From NCBI GenBank assembly GCA_030149365.1, contig JASBRP010000037.1, forward strand, positions 30,727 through 94,726: 64,000 nt of DNA, in the 5' to 3' direction. Under the pieces are notes generated by a model. It saw only the letters and a list, made by a program, of their open reading frames with translations, was not told the DNA's origin and searched no databases. The DNA is from Solimonas sp. (GTDB lineage: Bacteria; Pseudomonadota; Gammaproteobacteria; Nevskiales; Nevskiaceae). Every line of letters starts with the position of its first letter. Within the stretch, counting starts at the first letter, position 1. Of the stretch, positions 47,912 to 56,065 are shown piece by piece. The position numbers and the translations under genes were made by a program.

Positions 47912-48139
47912 CCCCATCGTGTTTACTCTGAGCCTGACGACTGAATCAGGTTCACAGGCACTGTGCCAGTGCCTGTGCCGCACACCTTGATTGGCAGCCC
48001 CCGCCTTCTGCCCCAGTAGGCCCCCTAGAGTGGATGGGGGCCCATCGCTGCCGCGTACTGAGCGAGTCATCGCTTCTGCCACGCGCATCTATACTGGCCG
48101 ACGTAAGGAAAAGTGGGCAGTAGAGGACCTGGGGGAACA

Positions 48140-48937
48140 ATGAATACCGAAGACGCTGTGACATCGATCCGCGGGGCTCTTCAAGAGAGGGCGGTGAGTC
48201 CCCTTGCAGGTACATGGGCGCTGTCCTGGGCAGTCATCAACTACAAATTCTTTTTGATCGTTTTCTCCGAGCTCGAGGTCAACGCGAAGATGAACATGAT
48301 TGAAGCAGTGGTTTTCTTGCCTGACTGGGCAAATTGGCAGCGTCTGCTGCTCTACCCGTCCATTAGCGCGATCTTCTTCATCTTCGTGTTTCCCCTGTTA
48401 TCGCGACCTGTTTACTGGTGGTGGCTGAAGCAGCGGACCGAGCTGCTCACGCTGAAGCAAAAGACGGAGGGGAAGGTGTTGCTCACAGCGGAGCGAGGGC
48501 AAGAAATCATGGACGAAGCTCGTGTCTCTAAGGCCAAATCGAAGATGAAAATCCGAGAGGTTCAAGAAGAAAATGATGCCCTGGTTGTTCAGATCAACAG
48601 GCTTGAGGAGAAGAACTCCCAGTGTTATGCGGATCTCGCCCGCTCGCGTGAGTTGCTGTCATCTGGAACCTGGCCCTCCAAATTGGCGGATATGGTCGCG
48701 CCGCCAGGCGTGTATCGAGATACGCTCTTGCAGATTGAGCGAAGTCAGCCCGCGGACGGGTCGCCAGCGATCATAGAACAAATCTTTGGTGACCACGCAT
48801 CACCCATGCGGGCGGAATGCCTCCGCGCATTAAGCGCAAGAGGGCTGATATCTTATGGCTTGGATGTGCCGCGTACGGCTGCAATGACCAGCCTCGGTCA
48901 GGCGGTCTGCGAGACGATTCGAGAGAAGGCCCACTGA
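48140..48937 (+). CDS. Membrane protein with coiled coil and C-terminal helical domain
   Basis: 265 residues from ATG 48140 behind GGGGGA. Two hydrophobic segments at about residues 29-45 (WAVINYKFFLIVFSE) and 72-95 (YPSISAIFFIFVFPLL) are followed by a long coiled coil (about 105-165; KSKMKIREVQEENDALVVQINRLEEKNSQ). The C-terminal domain ends in a segment resembling a winged helix (MRAECLRALSARGLISYGLDVPRTAAMTSLGQAVCETI). Membrane sensor plus cytoplasmic domain is a defence-like layout, but the family is not recognised. Confidence 0.72.
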   Translation: MNTEDAVTSIRGALQERAVSPLAGTWALSWAVINYKFFLIVFSELEVNAKMNMIEAVVFLPDWANWQRLLLYPSISAIFFIFVFPLLSRPVYWWWLKQRTELLTLKQKTEGKVLLTAERGQEIMDEARVSKAKSKMKIREVQEENDALVVQINRLEEKNSQCYADLARSRELLSSGTWPSKLADMVAPPGVYRDTLLQIERSQPADGSPAIIEQIFGDHASPMRAECLRALSARGLISYGLDVPRTAAMTSLGQAVCETIREKAH

Positions 48938-48951
48938 AGCCTCTATCGCAA

Positions 48952-49218
48952 TCACCGCTCCGCGCGCCCCATATCTGCGGCGGCTTCTCGTGCACGTGAC
49001 ATCGCCCTGCCTAGCACCCTATCCACCAAAGCATTTCCTGTCATCGGAGATGCCTCCCACGCCTCCGCGTCGATATACACCTGCTTGCGCGCACCCGTAT
49101 CCAGGATCCGGCCTGGCACGATGCCCTTCTCGACCCAAGAACGAATAGTCCTGAGATCCGGCGCGCAGCCCTCGGCGAAGTAGCGGCGGGCAAACTCGGG
49201 CGGGCCAATCAGCTTCAC
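48952..49218 (-). CDS. Excisionase-like small DNA-binding protein
   Basis: 88 residues. GPPEFARRYFAEGCAPDLRTIRSWVEKGIVPGRILDTGARKQVYIDAEAWEA is the MerR-like winged helix of AlpA/Xis-type excisionases (HTH_17-like). No integrase accompanies it, so it is probably the remnant of an integrative element in this island. Confidence 0.75.
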   Translation of the reverse strand: MKLIGPPEFARRYFAEGCAPDLRTIRSWVEKGIVPGRILDTGARKQVYIDAEAWEASPMTGNALVDRVLGRAMSRAREAAADMGRAER

Positions 49219-49727
49219 GGGGCAGGTTGCCCTTCGCCCGTTGCGCCTGGGTTTGCATGCGCTGGTTGATCACTCTTGGGGACATAGTTCGGAATGGCTT
49301 GTTCGCATTCCATTGATTATGACTCCCTTGTCCTGGATAGCATTCGCCTGATCATCTCGCAAAAATCGCTAAGGCCAAAGGCCGCCATGTACCTCTCACG
49401 CATTTGCTTGAGAGCCGCGGACCTGGGTATACCTCCCGGCGACGTGCAGCTCACTTCCAGGGGCGATTCACCGACTACGAAACCTGATCCACTACGCGCA
49501 CGATGTTGATTTGATCGGTATCCGTAGGGCTCGGCGCGACTGGTGCAGAACTTGTGACACCACGGTAACTCCGCGCTAGCGCGACGGCCAGATCGTCCGG
49601 TCGCCAAATCGGTCTACTTGATCATTGGCTTACTCGATTCCGTTAGGCTGAGGTGATGCACTCACCTTCTAGCCGCGACGTACGTGCATGCGTTTATACC
49701 GCCACCAAGCCCGATTCACGCGGCGGC
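49219..49727. other. Gene-poor stretch, no gene recognised
   Basis: About 510 bases. Short overlapping frames on both strands (49294-49509 plus, 49317-49607 minus) lack family motifs, good starts or biased codon use. It may contain decayed mobile-element sequence upstream of the excisionase-like gene. Confidence 0.45.
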
Positions 49728-50255
49728 TCATGTTCTGCCAAGTAACGTCAGCGCTGCCGATGTCGCTCCACCAAGAACAGCCGCAATTGTGGCGTTTTCA
49801 AGAAGGTGCCGCAGTAGCCCTTTAGCCGCAACTTTCTCTGCGTGAGACGCATTGGAAGCCTCGATCTTTTCAATGAGGCCAACTAGGCTGTTGGCAATGT
49901 TTTGCACATTGTGATCGCCAATCTGAATGCCTTGAGAATTAGCGATGTTGATCGTCGTTCTGGGGCTTGGAGCAGCGGCCAATGAGCTTTCCTTACGAAG
50001 CTTCAGCGTCCAATGCGGCGGGATACCGCCTAGGCCTGAGCTGTAGTTTGCCTCAAGGATCGTGAATTTCTCGTCCTTACCGTTAGGAAGAGGCCGAATT
50101 AGCTGCCACCCTTCCTCGACATCCAGAGCGACATCGAATATTGACGCGGAGAACCCACCTTTGGACCCCACTGAAGTCTTGTACGGTCCAATTCGTTCGC
50201 CAGATGCTTTTTGGATAAATACCGTATCGTTATGAAGAGCAGAGAATGGGTTCAT
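49728..50255 (-). CDS. RHIM-like amyloid-motif protein, candidate effector
   Basis: 175 residues. An N-terminal beta-rich domain (residues 10-90) leads to a linker and the motif NSQGIQIGDHNVQN (106-119). The core I110-Q111-I112-G113 with N116 matches the RHIM/BASS3 pattern ((I/V)Q(I/V)GxxN) of amyloid signalling motifs. The C-terminus (125-175) is helical and ends in a hydrophobic stretch (ATIAAVLGGATSAALTLL, 155-172) that could insert in membranes. The known role of such motifs is prion-like templating between sensor and cell-death effector. It is the last gene of the RHH-kinase-TPR operon, and its ATG overlaps the stop of a 15-codon leader frame. Confidence 0.75.
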   Translation of the reverse strand: MNPFSALHNDTVFIQKASGERIGPYKTSVGSKGGFSASIFDVALDVEEGWQLIRPLPNGKDEKFTILEANYSSGLGGIPPHWTLKLRKESSLAAAPSPRTTINIANSQGIQIGDHNVQNIANSLVGLIEKIEASNASHAEKVAAKGLLRHLLENATIAAVLGGATSAALTLLGRT

Positions 50256-50299
50256 GTGAGCATCCCCCTAGTGAGCATCGAAATCCAACTTGTAAACAC
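50252..50299 (-). CDS. 15-codon leader peptide coupled to the RHIM-like gene
   Basis: A GTG at 50297-50299 follows AGGAGG (50304-50309) by four bases, the strongest ribosome-binding site in this operon. It opens the frame MFTSWISMLTRGMLT, ending in TGA 50252-50254. This stop overlaps the RHIM gene ATG (50253-50255) as ATGA. The RHIM ATG has no comparable site of its own, so ribosomes probably reach it by reinitiation. Existence of the peptide is inferred. Confidence 0.5.
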   Translation of the reverse strand: MFTSWISMLTRGMLT

Positions 50300-50356
50300 G
50301 TTTCCTCCTTTACATCCGGCCTCTGACATTGCGCACATGTCGATCGGAATCGACGG

Positions 50357-52030
50357 CTAATCGCTCTGCTGGATTAGTGACTCGAGTGCGCGGCGAGGGC
50401 TGTACTTCACTGCGCTTTGAGTTTCCTTCTTGCCCTCGAGCGCTTGCAGGCGCTGGTCGGTCTCGTATAGCGCGGAAGATTCGATCGGGTCAGATGCAGA
50501 GAGAGATATTTCGAGAGATTTTTGTTTAACTTCGTTGGATACCAGTTCAAGCATAGATTGCAGCTCTGGCGCCTGTGTGGTTGGAAGAACCTTGATTCGC
50601 TTTCTAATCAGCTCCAATGTCCGAGACACATCCGGCGCTCCTAGCCGTGCCTCTTCCCGACACCAGTGCAAGGCCGCTAACAAGAACGAGGGGCGATCCT
50701 TTTCTTCCAAGAATTGGCTCAAGCTCTGTGCATAGAACGACTCGCCCAAGCTTGCATGGCCACTTCGATAGGCGATCAGTCCGAGAGTAGCCCTCAAGAA
50801 TGGGACTGAGCATCCATCATCCTCGGCGCTCGTGAGATGTGCGATCTGCTCAATCGCCGAGACAACATCTTGTAGCGCTCCTTTTAGCTGGCCTGTGTAC
50901 GCGCGCCCCACTGCTCTGTTATTCAATAGGCTTGGATTTCTCGGATTGGCTAGCAATCCTGCCGAAGATATCGACTCCATCAGCGTGAAGTCGGCCTTCC
51001 CCGTTAACTCGACGTAGAACGATCCAAGAAGTGCCGGGCGGCTGGAGTATGGCTCTATCCGCAACCATTCCTGGCAGTACGCGACGACCGACTCCCATTG
51101 CCTATCGTGACGGGCACGCCACGCTAAGGCCTCCCCAGCATTAACATGCAGAGGTTGACTGGAGAGAATGCTGCCGATCTGGGGATCCTTTTGGTGAGCC
51201 CATTCGATCTGAGCGAGGGTATTGGCAGTGGGCTGAACGGCTCCCATTGCGTACCATTTTTTTGCGCGCTTTACCGCACCAGCTTCATGTTCTATTGAAG
51301 CTATCGCGGCAGCGAGCTCCGTGGCGTGCGCGGGGGCAATGGAGCCCGATTCCAAAAGCTTTCGAGCGCGACCAATGTTCTTCGATGTCTTGCCAGTTAC
51401 CGTAGTAGCAGCAATTTCACAAGATAGGAGCCAGGGGTCAGCGGACAGGCCGGGATGTCTACGAACCAATTCAACGGCTTCGTCATCCATATCTGCATGC
51501 ACAAAAAGTCGGCAGGCGGTGCGATATAGATACCGGTGCGGTCCCGCCAGCTGCAAGGCAATACGCATGCAGCGAATCGCCTGCTCCGTTTGGCCGATTA
51601 AAACATAGTTACGAGCAAGCTCAGCCCACTGCAATGGCTGGCGTCCTTCATCAGCCAGAATTCGTTTGATGTTTGCAATTTGCTCACGCACTACCTGCTC
51701 GGTGTGCAAAAGCGGAGGAGCAGTTGAAGCACTAGTCCTGAGCTGTGTAGAAACCCGCTGTCCGATTTTGCTGGATGCATAAACGCGACTGGCCGCCGCT
51801 GCAAACTCAGGCCGCCCCGCCATGACCGCGGAGAAATGAAGATCGGCTGCCGTGTAGAAATTGCTATTGTTTTCGAACTTTCGCTTCAATTCCTGAAGCC
51901 ACCATTCATCTCTAGAGCTCAAGCGCCGAGGAGATTGCCCAAAGACGCGTTCTCCGGTCTTGGCCGCCTGCGCTGGCGTTAACCATTGTGGAAGCATCCG
52001 GCGTTCCGAGACTTCCTTAGGCAGTGCCAC
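50357..52030 (-). CDS. TPR-repeat scaffold protein of the kinase operon
   Basis: 557 residues from GTG 52030, 4 bases after the kinase stop. It is helical throughout, with TPR-like pairs: LQWAELARNYVLIGQTEQAIRCMRIALQLAG, LYRTACRLFVHADMDDEAVELVRRHPG, RKLLESGSIAPAHATELAAAIASIEHEAGAVKRAKKWYAMG and SLLNNRAVGRAYTGQLKGALQDVVSAIE. No catalytic motif is seen. It probably serves as sensor or scaffold between the kinase and downstream effector. Confidence 0.78.
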   Translation of the reverse strand: MALPKEVSERRMLPQWLTPAQAAKTGERVFGQSPRRLSSRDEWWLQELKRKFENNSNFYTAADLHFSAVMAGRPEFAAAASRVYASSKIGQRVSTQLRTSASTAPPLLHTEQVVREQIANIKRILADEGRQPLQWAELARNYVLIGQTEQAIRCMRIALQLAGPHRYLYRTACRLFVHADMDDEAVELVRRHPGLSADPWLLSCEIAATTVTGKTSKNIGRARKLLESGSIAPAHATELAAAIASIEHEAGAVKRAKKWYAMGAVQPTANTLAQIEWAHQKDPQIGSILSSQPLHVNAGEALAWRARHDRQWESVVAYCQEWLRIEPYSSRPALLGSFYVELTGKADFTLMESISSAGLLANPRNPSLLNNRAVGRAYTGQLKGALQDVVSAIEQIAHLTSAEDDGCSVPFLRATLGLIAYRSGHASLGESFYAQSLSQFLEEKDRPSFLLAALHWCREEARLGAPDVSRTLELIRKRIKVLPTTQAPELQSMLELVSNEVKQKSLEISLSASDPIESSALYETDQRLQALEGKKETQSAVKYSPRRALESLIQQSD

Positions 52031-52034
52031 TTGG

Positions 52035-53093
52035 TTAACTCCGCTGATTTAGGCGCGTCTGAACGGCCAAACGGTTGAAAAGGCTCACGTACCGTTCCAA
52101 GGAGTACTGCGTACTTTCGCAGAATGTGGTCCTCGGCGTTCCACGCTTTGCCGGATCAGGATGGCACAGCTCGAGCACCGCCTTCGTAAACGGCTCACAA
52201 ATTGATTCAGGCAGAATAGCTTTTGTGAACTCCGGGATGAGCTTGAAGTGATGCTCGATCAAGTCTGGGAGCACTTCCGAATAGCTACTGCCGGTAAATA
52301 CATCAGGACGAAGCTCTGCGGGAATGCCGTGAAGCACGACGGGAGTGACCGGTACGCCCACTACCATAGTGAAAGCAAAGCAGCCGACCAGGAACATGTC
52401 GCACCCGATGCGGCGCTGATACCAAGTCCCGGCAGCTCCGTAGAGTCGCTCATACGGGGCGTAGGTAAGCTCTCCGACACAATTCAGCGCGTCGTGTGGG
52501 GGCGCCTTCCGTTCTGAACAAGAAGCGCTCCCAAAGTCGGTCATCTTGAGCGTATCCCGTTCACCTTTAACGATCACGGCGTTGCTCGGCTTGACGTCTT
52601 GATGCGCAATTCCGGCGCCGTTCAGCTGTCGCACTGCTGAAATGAGGTCGCGAATCACAATGAGCTTGGTGTGGAGAGGAATTGTCTCCTCGCCGGGAGG
52701 GAAAGCATCGCGGATAGTCCATTCCGCATGTTCGCAAACGATGTAATGGACCGGCTCTCCGCTAACCGTGACAACGCCTTTCTCGATGAAGCGAGTAGCA
52801 CGACTCAGCTTCTTTCCGTTGCAGTACTCCAGGACCTCTGCTTCGTTGATGAACTCATCGAGCATCCACGAGAGCTCTTTGATGTTGCCTTGAATCTCAC
52901 GATGCCTGAAATCAAACGCCTTAATGAAGACGCGCTCATGGCTTTTGGAGCATTCGCCGAGGTAGCAACTCGATCGTGACTGTCCTGTGCCTCCAGGATT
53001 CCGATGGCGGGCCTCGAGCACTTTCCAGCGTCCGTTAAGGACGTGGCCCTCCAGCAATTCGGCTGGCCCCAATCCAACAGTAGGGCCGCTCAC
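52035..53093 (-). CDS. Hanks-type Ser/Thr protein kinase
   Basis: 352 residues from GTG 53093. The kinase fold is complete: Gly-rich loop around NPGGTGQSR (32-40), Lys58 in VFIKAF, Glu84 in INEAEVL, catalytic loop HQDVKPSN (164-171; Asp166, Lys168, Asn171), TDFG (185-188) and YAPYERL in place of APE. The His-Gln-Asp variant of HRD is still compatible with activity. The C-terminal lobe ends LCHPDPAKRGT. The GTG overlaps the TAG of the membrane-protein gene, so translation is coupled. Confidence 0.87.
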   Translation of the reverse strand: MSGPTVGLGPAELLEGHVLNGRWKVLEARHRNPGGTGQSRSSCYLGECSKSHERVFIKAFDFRHREIQGNIKELSWMLDEFINEAEVLEYCNGKKLSRATRFIEKGVVTVSGEPVHYIVCEHAEWTIRDAFPPGEETIPLHTKLIVIRDLISAVRQLNGAGIAHQDVKPSNAVIVKGERDTLKMTDFGSASCSERKAPPHDALNCVGELTYAPYERLYGAAGTWYQRRIGCDMFLVGCFAFTMVVGVPVTPVVLHGIPAELRPDVFTGSSYSEVLPDLIEHHFKLIPEFTKAILPESICEPFTKAVLELCHPDPAKRGTPRTTFCESTQYSLERYVSLFNRLAVQTRLNQRS

Positions 53094-53386
53094 TAGTCGC
53101 TCTCCAGAGAGCCCTTGAAATAGGATCCGATCACCAGCGTAGCCAAAGACAGGCCGCCAGTTTTCGCGAAGTCGAAGAGATTCTCGAACAAATCGCGACG
53201 GTCCTCAGGACCCCAGGCCAAAAGTGCTATGGAGATGAGAAACAGGAGGAAAACGCCCGACAGGATGCGCCTGGCGAGATCGAACCGAGCCCGATCCTTT
53301 GGGCTCAGCTCTTGCGCGTTTCCAACGTTCTCTGCGAGTTCTTCTAGATTCACATCACCGCGTGAATCGGGTTCGCTTTTCCCCAT
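53093..53386 (-). CDS. Small two-helix membrane protein of the kinase operon
   Basis: 97 residues. A charged N-terminus (residues 1-38) is followed by two hydrophobic helices (ILSGVFLLFLISIALLAW, about 41-58; GGLSLATLVIGSYFKGSL, about 77-94). A strong AAGGAGG site lies 4 bases before the ATG. It could anchor the kinase or act as membrane effector. Family not recognised. Confidence 0.75.
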   Translation of the reverse strand: MGKSEPDSRGDVNLEELAENVGNAQELSPKDRARFDLARRILSGVFLLFLISIALLAWGPEDRRDLFENLFDFAKTGGLSLATLVIGSYFKGSLESD

Positions 53387-53399
53387 ACCGCCTCCTTCC

Positions 53400-53612
53400 T
53401 TACGGAATAATTATTTCTCGCTCTTTTACTGCAGCCTCGTCCTTCAGAATCAGCTTCTCTCCGTTCTGATGGGCTTTTTGAACAACCTGATACAACGCGA
53501 CCGCTCGCTTGACGATCTCTGCCTTTGACGATGCGCCGGTCGCAGCCTTCAACTCTTCAATGGTCTTGGTCATCTTCTCGTCGAAGCGGAAGGTGGTGAG
53601 GGTTGAGGACAT
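53400..53612 (-). CDS. Ribbon-helix-helix regulator, first gene of the kinase operon
   Basis: 70 residues from ATG 53612. STLTTFRFDEKMTKTIEELKAATGASSKAEIVKRAVALYQVVQKA has the RHH beta strand followed by two helices, as in CopG/MetJ-type repressors and some antitoxins. Its stop is 13 bases before the membrane-protein gene. A palindrome over the promoter upstream is the likely binding site. Confidence 0.82.
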   Translation of the reverse strand: MSSTLTTFRFDEKMTKTIEELKAATGASSKAEIVKRAVALYQVVQKAHQNGEKLILKDEAAVKEREIIIP

Positions 53613-53643
53613 GACAAATCTCCGGGTTAGGCGCACAACAGTG

Positions 53644-53677
53644 ATACATATTATATGTATGACCTGTGCGATTTCAA
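53644..53677 (-). promoter_or_regulatory. Promoter and RHH operator of the kinase-TPR-RHIM operon
   Basis: ATACATAT (53644-53651), T, ATATGTAT (53653-53660) is a perfect palindrome. On the minus strand it contains TATAAT (53650-53655), with TTGAAA (53672-53677) 16 bases upstream. Binding to the palindrome would cover the -10 and switch the operon off. Confidence 0.75.
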
Positions 53678-53912
53678 CATCGGTACTATGCAGACTATAT
53701 ATACACCCCTAGTGATGAAAGGTTCCCGAGGGGCGATAACTGGCGGCGCCGCATAAATGCGGCCAGGAGCTGCGAACCCTGTCGATGCCTGAAATGTGCA
53801 CATTAAGCCCGCCGGATGCATAACTGCCACACATGGTCTATTAAGCGCCTTAAAGACTCAGCTGTGGTCTTTATCCGTGCTACGGAGGTTTGTATCCCTC
53901 TACACAACACGA
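53678..53912. other. Divergent intergenic region, no gene recognised
   Basis: With the flanking control sites this separates the kinase operon from hipBA by about 345 bases (53613-53957). A short plus frame (53816-54001) overlaps the hipB start and has no family features. Confidence 0.4.
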
Positions 53913-53949
53913 GTACCATGAGTGGTACGTTAAGACGACTAACGTACCA
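53913..53949 (+). promoter_or_regulatory. Nested palindromes upstream of hipBA
   Basis: TGGTACGTTA (53923-53932) and TAACGTACCA (53940-53949) form a 10-bp perfect repeat with 7-base spacer. GTACCA (53913-53918) also pairs with the shared TGGTAC (53923-53928). Three GTAC half-sites thus overlap just 8 bases before the hipB ATG, as expected for HipB operators. Confidence 0.72.
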
Positions 53950-53957
53950 GGGGTGGC

Positions 53958-54293
53958 ATGAAGACTCACAAGATCAAAAGTCGCGCCGAAGCAGTGCTTA
54001 GCGGCAACGATAAGGACATCCTTGTGTCCCTAGGCATCGGCATCCGTGCACATCGGGTAGCTGCAGGCTGGACCCGCCTTTATATGGCTGATCGCCTGGT
54101 GATCGGAGTCCAGACCCTGGCCCGGATGGAGAAGGGCGACCCCCGAATCTCCCTCGGCTACTACTTAGCCGCCTGCCGCCTGGTGGGCCTGCAACTGATT
54201 GATCCGTTCGACCTGACCCGACAGAGCGAGCACCTCAACCTCGCGCGAATCCGCGCCCGCGGCAAATCTGACGACGAGAGCCGCTTCCTATGA
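53958..54293 (+). CDS. hipB: HipB-like XRE antitoxin
   Basis: 111 residues with one HTH (LGIGIRAHRVAAGWTRLYMADRLVIGVQTLARMEKGDPRISLGYYLAACRLVGL). Its TGA overlaps the hipA ATG (ATGA). It neutralises HipA and represses the operon through the GTAC palindromes. Confidence 0.88.
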   Translation: MKTHKIKSRAEAVLSGNDKDILVSLGIGIRAHRVAAGWTRLYMADRLVIGVQTLARMEKGDPRISLGYYLAACRLVGLQLIDPFDLTRQSEHLNLARIRARGKSDDESRFL

Positions 54294-55504
54294 CCAACAG
54301 TTGCATCGTCTGGTCCGACCTTGGTGGCCAATTGGTTCGTGTGGGCTTGGCCGAAACCCGCGGCCGCAGTGGTGTCTTCAACTATGTCGACGCGTATGTC
54401 CAGGACCGAATGCCGGCCATCGATCCCATCAACCTGCCGCTCGCGTCCCGCAGGATCTTCACGACCTCGGGGGTTGCCAATGTCTGGGGGGTACTTAACG
54501 ACGCGGGGCCCGACAGCTGGGGCAAGAAGGTCCTGAAAGTACTGGAGCCCGATTGGTTAGCGGGCGCCTCGCCAATCGACATCCTGATCAAATCCAGTGG
54601 CCGCGGCGTGGGCAGCCTGATGTTCACCGAGAAGGTCAACGACCAGCCGGTACGCCAGCGGGGCATCAGCCGCGCGGATCTCAACGCCGCGGCCGAAGGC
54701 GCGCACACCGTTGAGATTGGTGAGATTCCCCGGGCACAGCTGCGCGAGCTACTGCGGGCATCCGTGTCCGCCGGCGGCATGCACCCCAAGATCGCCGTGA
54801 CCGACCCCGACGGCAGCGAATGGCTGGCCAAGTTCCGTTCCGTCGAGGACATCGTGGACACGCCCTGTGTCGAAGGCGCGTCCATGCAGCTGGCGAAGCT
54901 CTGTGGAATCGATGCCGCGGACGTGCTCTGCACGGCCACCGCAGAACGCTCCTCGCTACTGGTGCGCCGCTTCGATCGCGAGAACGGCATCGAGCACTAC
55001 GCCAGTGCGGACGCTCTGTTCAACCGTGATCGCCTGGCCGGCGACCGCCGCGGTACCTGGGCCAGCTACGCCGGGGTGGCCAACTTGCGTCGCCAGCTAC
55101 CGGGGCACGGCGTGGGTGAGGACCTGAGGGAGCTGTTCCGCCGTATGGTGTTCAATGTGATCATTGGCAACACCGACGACCATGCGCGTAACCACGGCTT
55201 CGTGATGAACACCCGCGGACAGTGGCGGCTGTCCAAGGCCTTCGACGTGCTGCCCAACTTCAGGAATCAGAACCGCGAGCACGCGCTCGAAATAGGTCCG
55301 CGTGGCACGGAAGGATCTTTCGAGAACGTGATGGAAGGAGCGGCGGACTTTGGGCTCGACGCAGCCGCGGCGGCGGGTATCGTGCAAGAGGTTGCTGCCG
55401 GCGTTCGCGAGCACTTCCCAGGGTTGCTCGATCAGGCCCGCTGTCCGCCGGCCGACAAGACCCTTTCAATCGCCCGCTGCCACTACCCGCCGGCTGACCT
55501 GTAG
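54290..55504 (+). CDS. hipA: HipA-family Ser/Thr kinase toxin
   Basis: 404 residues. Typical segments: VWGVLNDAGPDSWGKKVL near the N-terminus, the ATP loop GGMHPKIAVTDPDGSEWLAKF, LVRRFDRENG, and the catalytic MVFNVIIGNTDDHARNHGFV followed by LSKAFDVLPN. HipA toxins phosphorylate aminoacyl-tRNA synthetases (GltX or relatives) and cause growth arrest. All key residues appear present. Confidence 0.92.
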   Translation: MTNSCIVWSDLGGQLVRVGLAETRGRSGVFNYVDAYVQDRMPAIDPINLPLASRRIFTTSGVANVWGVLNDAGPDSWGKKVLKVLEPDWLAGASPIDILIKSSGRGVGSLMFTEKVNDQPVRQRGISRADLNAAAEGAHTVEIGEIPRAQLRELLRASVSAGGMHPKIAVTDPDGSEWLAKFRSVEDIVDTPCVEGASMQLAKLCGIDAADVLCTATAERSSLLVRRFDRENGIEHYASADALFNRDRLAGDRRGTWASYAGVANLRRQLPGHGVGEDLRELFRRMVFNVIIGNTDDHARNHGFVMNTRGQWRLSKAFDVLPNFRNQNREHALEIGPRGTEGSFENVMEGAADFGLDAAAAAGIVQEVAAGVREHFPGLLDQARCPPADKTLSIARCHYPPADL

Positions 55505-55645
55505 CGCTGCAGGCTAGTGCCGGGGTTATGGGCGAAACAACTCTAATGCTCGCAATCTCGATAACAAGGCATGGGTACCAGGGACTGCCGCCATGGTATG
55601 CGGAGGAGCCGGAAATGCCGCTTCGACGTTAGCGCGGAGAGACGC

Positions 55646-55969
55646 TCAAGTGCCTGATGAATCGTCCAATTTGCGGCGCTCGCCTCTCCGCCAAATTAGA
55701 AGTACCAGGGGTCCACTCAATGGAATCCCAAAAATCATCATCACTAAATAGAGGAAGTAAGTTCCGTTCCCACGCACCCTCATATCCAATCGCAGTTTCC
55801 AGGCTAGTATCCAGCCCCAAAACGAAAGCAAAAGAATGGCATAGAAGATCGCACTGACGGCGTCGCCCCACGCCGTAAATGGTTGGCCTTTTGGCGCAAC
55901 AAACCAACCAATGTAGGCGCTGAGAAGAAGAAGCAGCGCCCAGGCAGCACCGACAATCTTTAAGTACAT
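55646..55969 (-). CDS. Small membrane protein, paralogue 2 downstream of the RHS gene (candidate immunity protein)
   Basis: 107 residues with three hydrophobic helices (about 7-25, 37-58, 74-92). WGWILAWKLRLDMRVRGNGTYFLYLVMMIFGIPLSGPLVLLIW aligns with the same block in the protein at 56066-56392. Tandem, diverged membrane proteins directly after a polymorphic-toxin-like gene are commonly immunity proteins, which is inference here. Confidence 0.75.
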   Translation of the reverse strand: MYLKIVGAAWALLLLLSAYIGWFVAPKGQPFTAWGDAVSAIFYAILLLSFWGWILAWKLRLDMRVRGNGTYFLYLVMMIFGIPLSGPLVLLIWRRGERRKLDDSSGT

Positions 55970-56065
55970 TTTAACCCCTGAGGCTGGGCGGAAGGGACTA
56001 CCAGCTCCGCCCTCGAAGGACGGAGCTGGTCAACGATGCCATCCAGCGCCAATTGAATGTAGCCA

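Noticed and set aside
53816..54001. A 61-codon plus frame upstream of hipB
   Set aside because: It overlaps the hipB start and operator and has atypical codon use.
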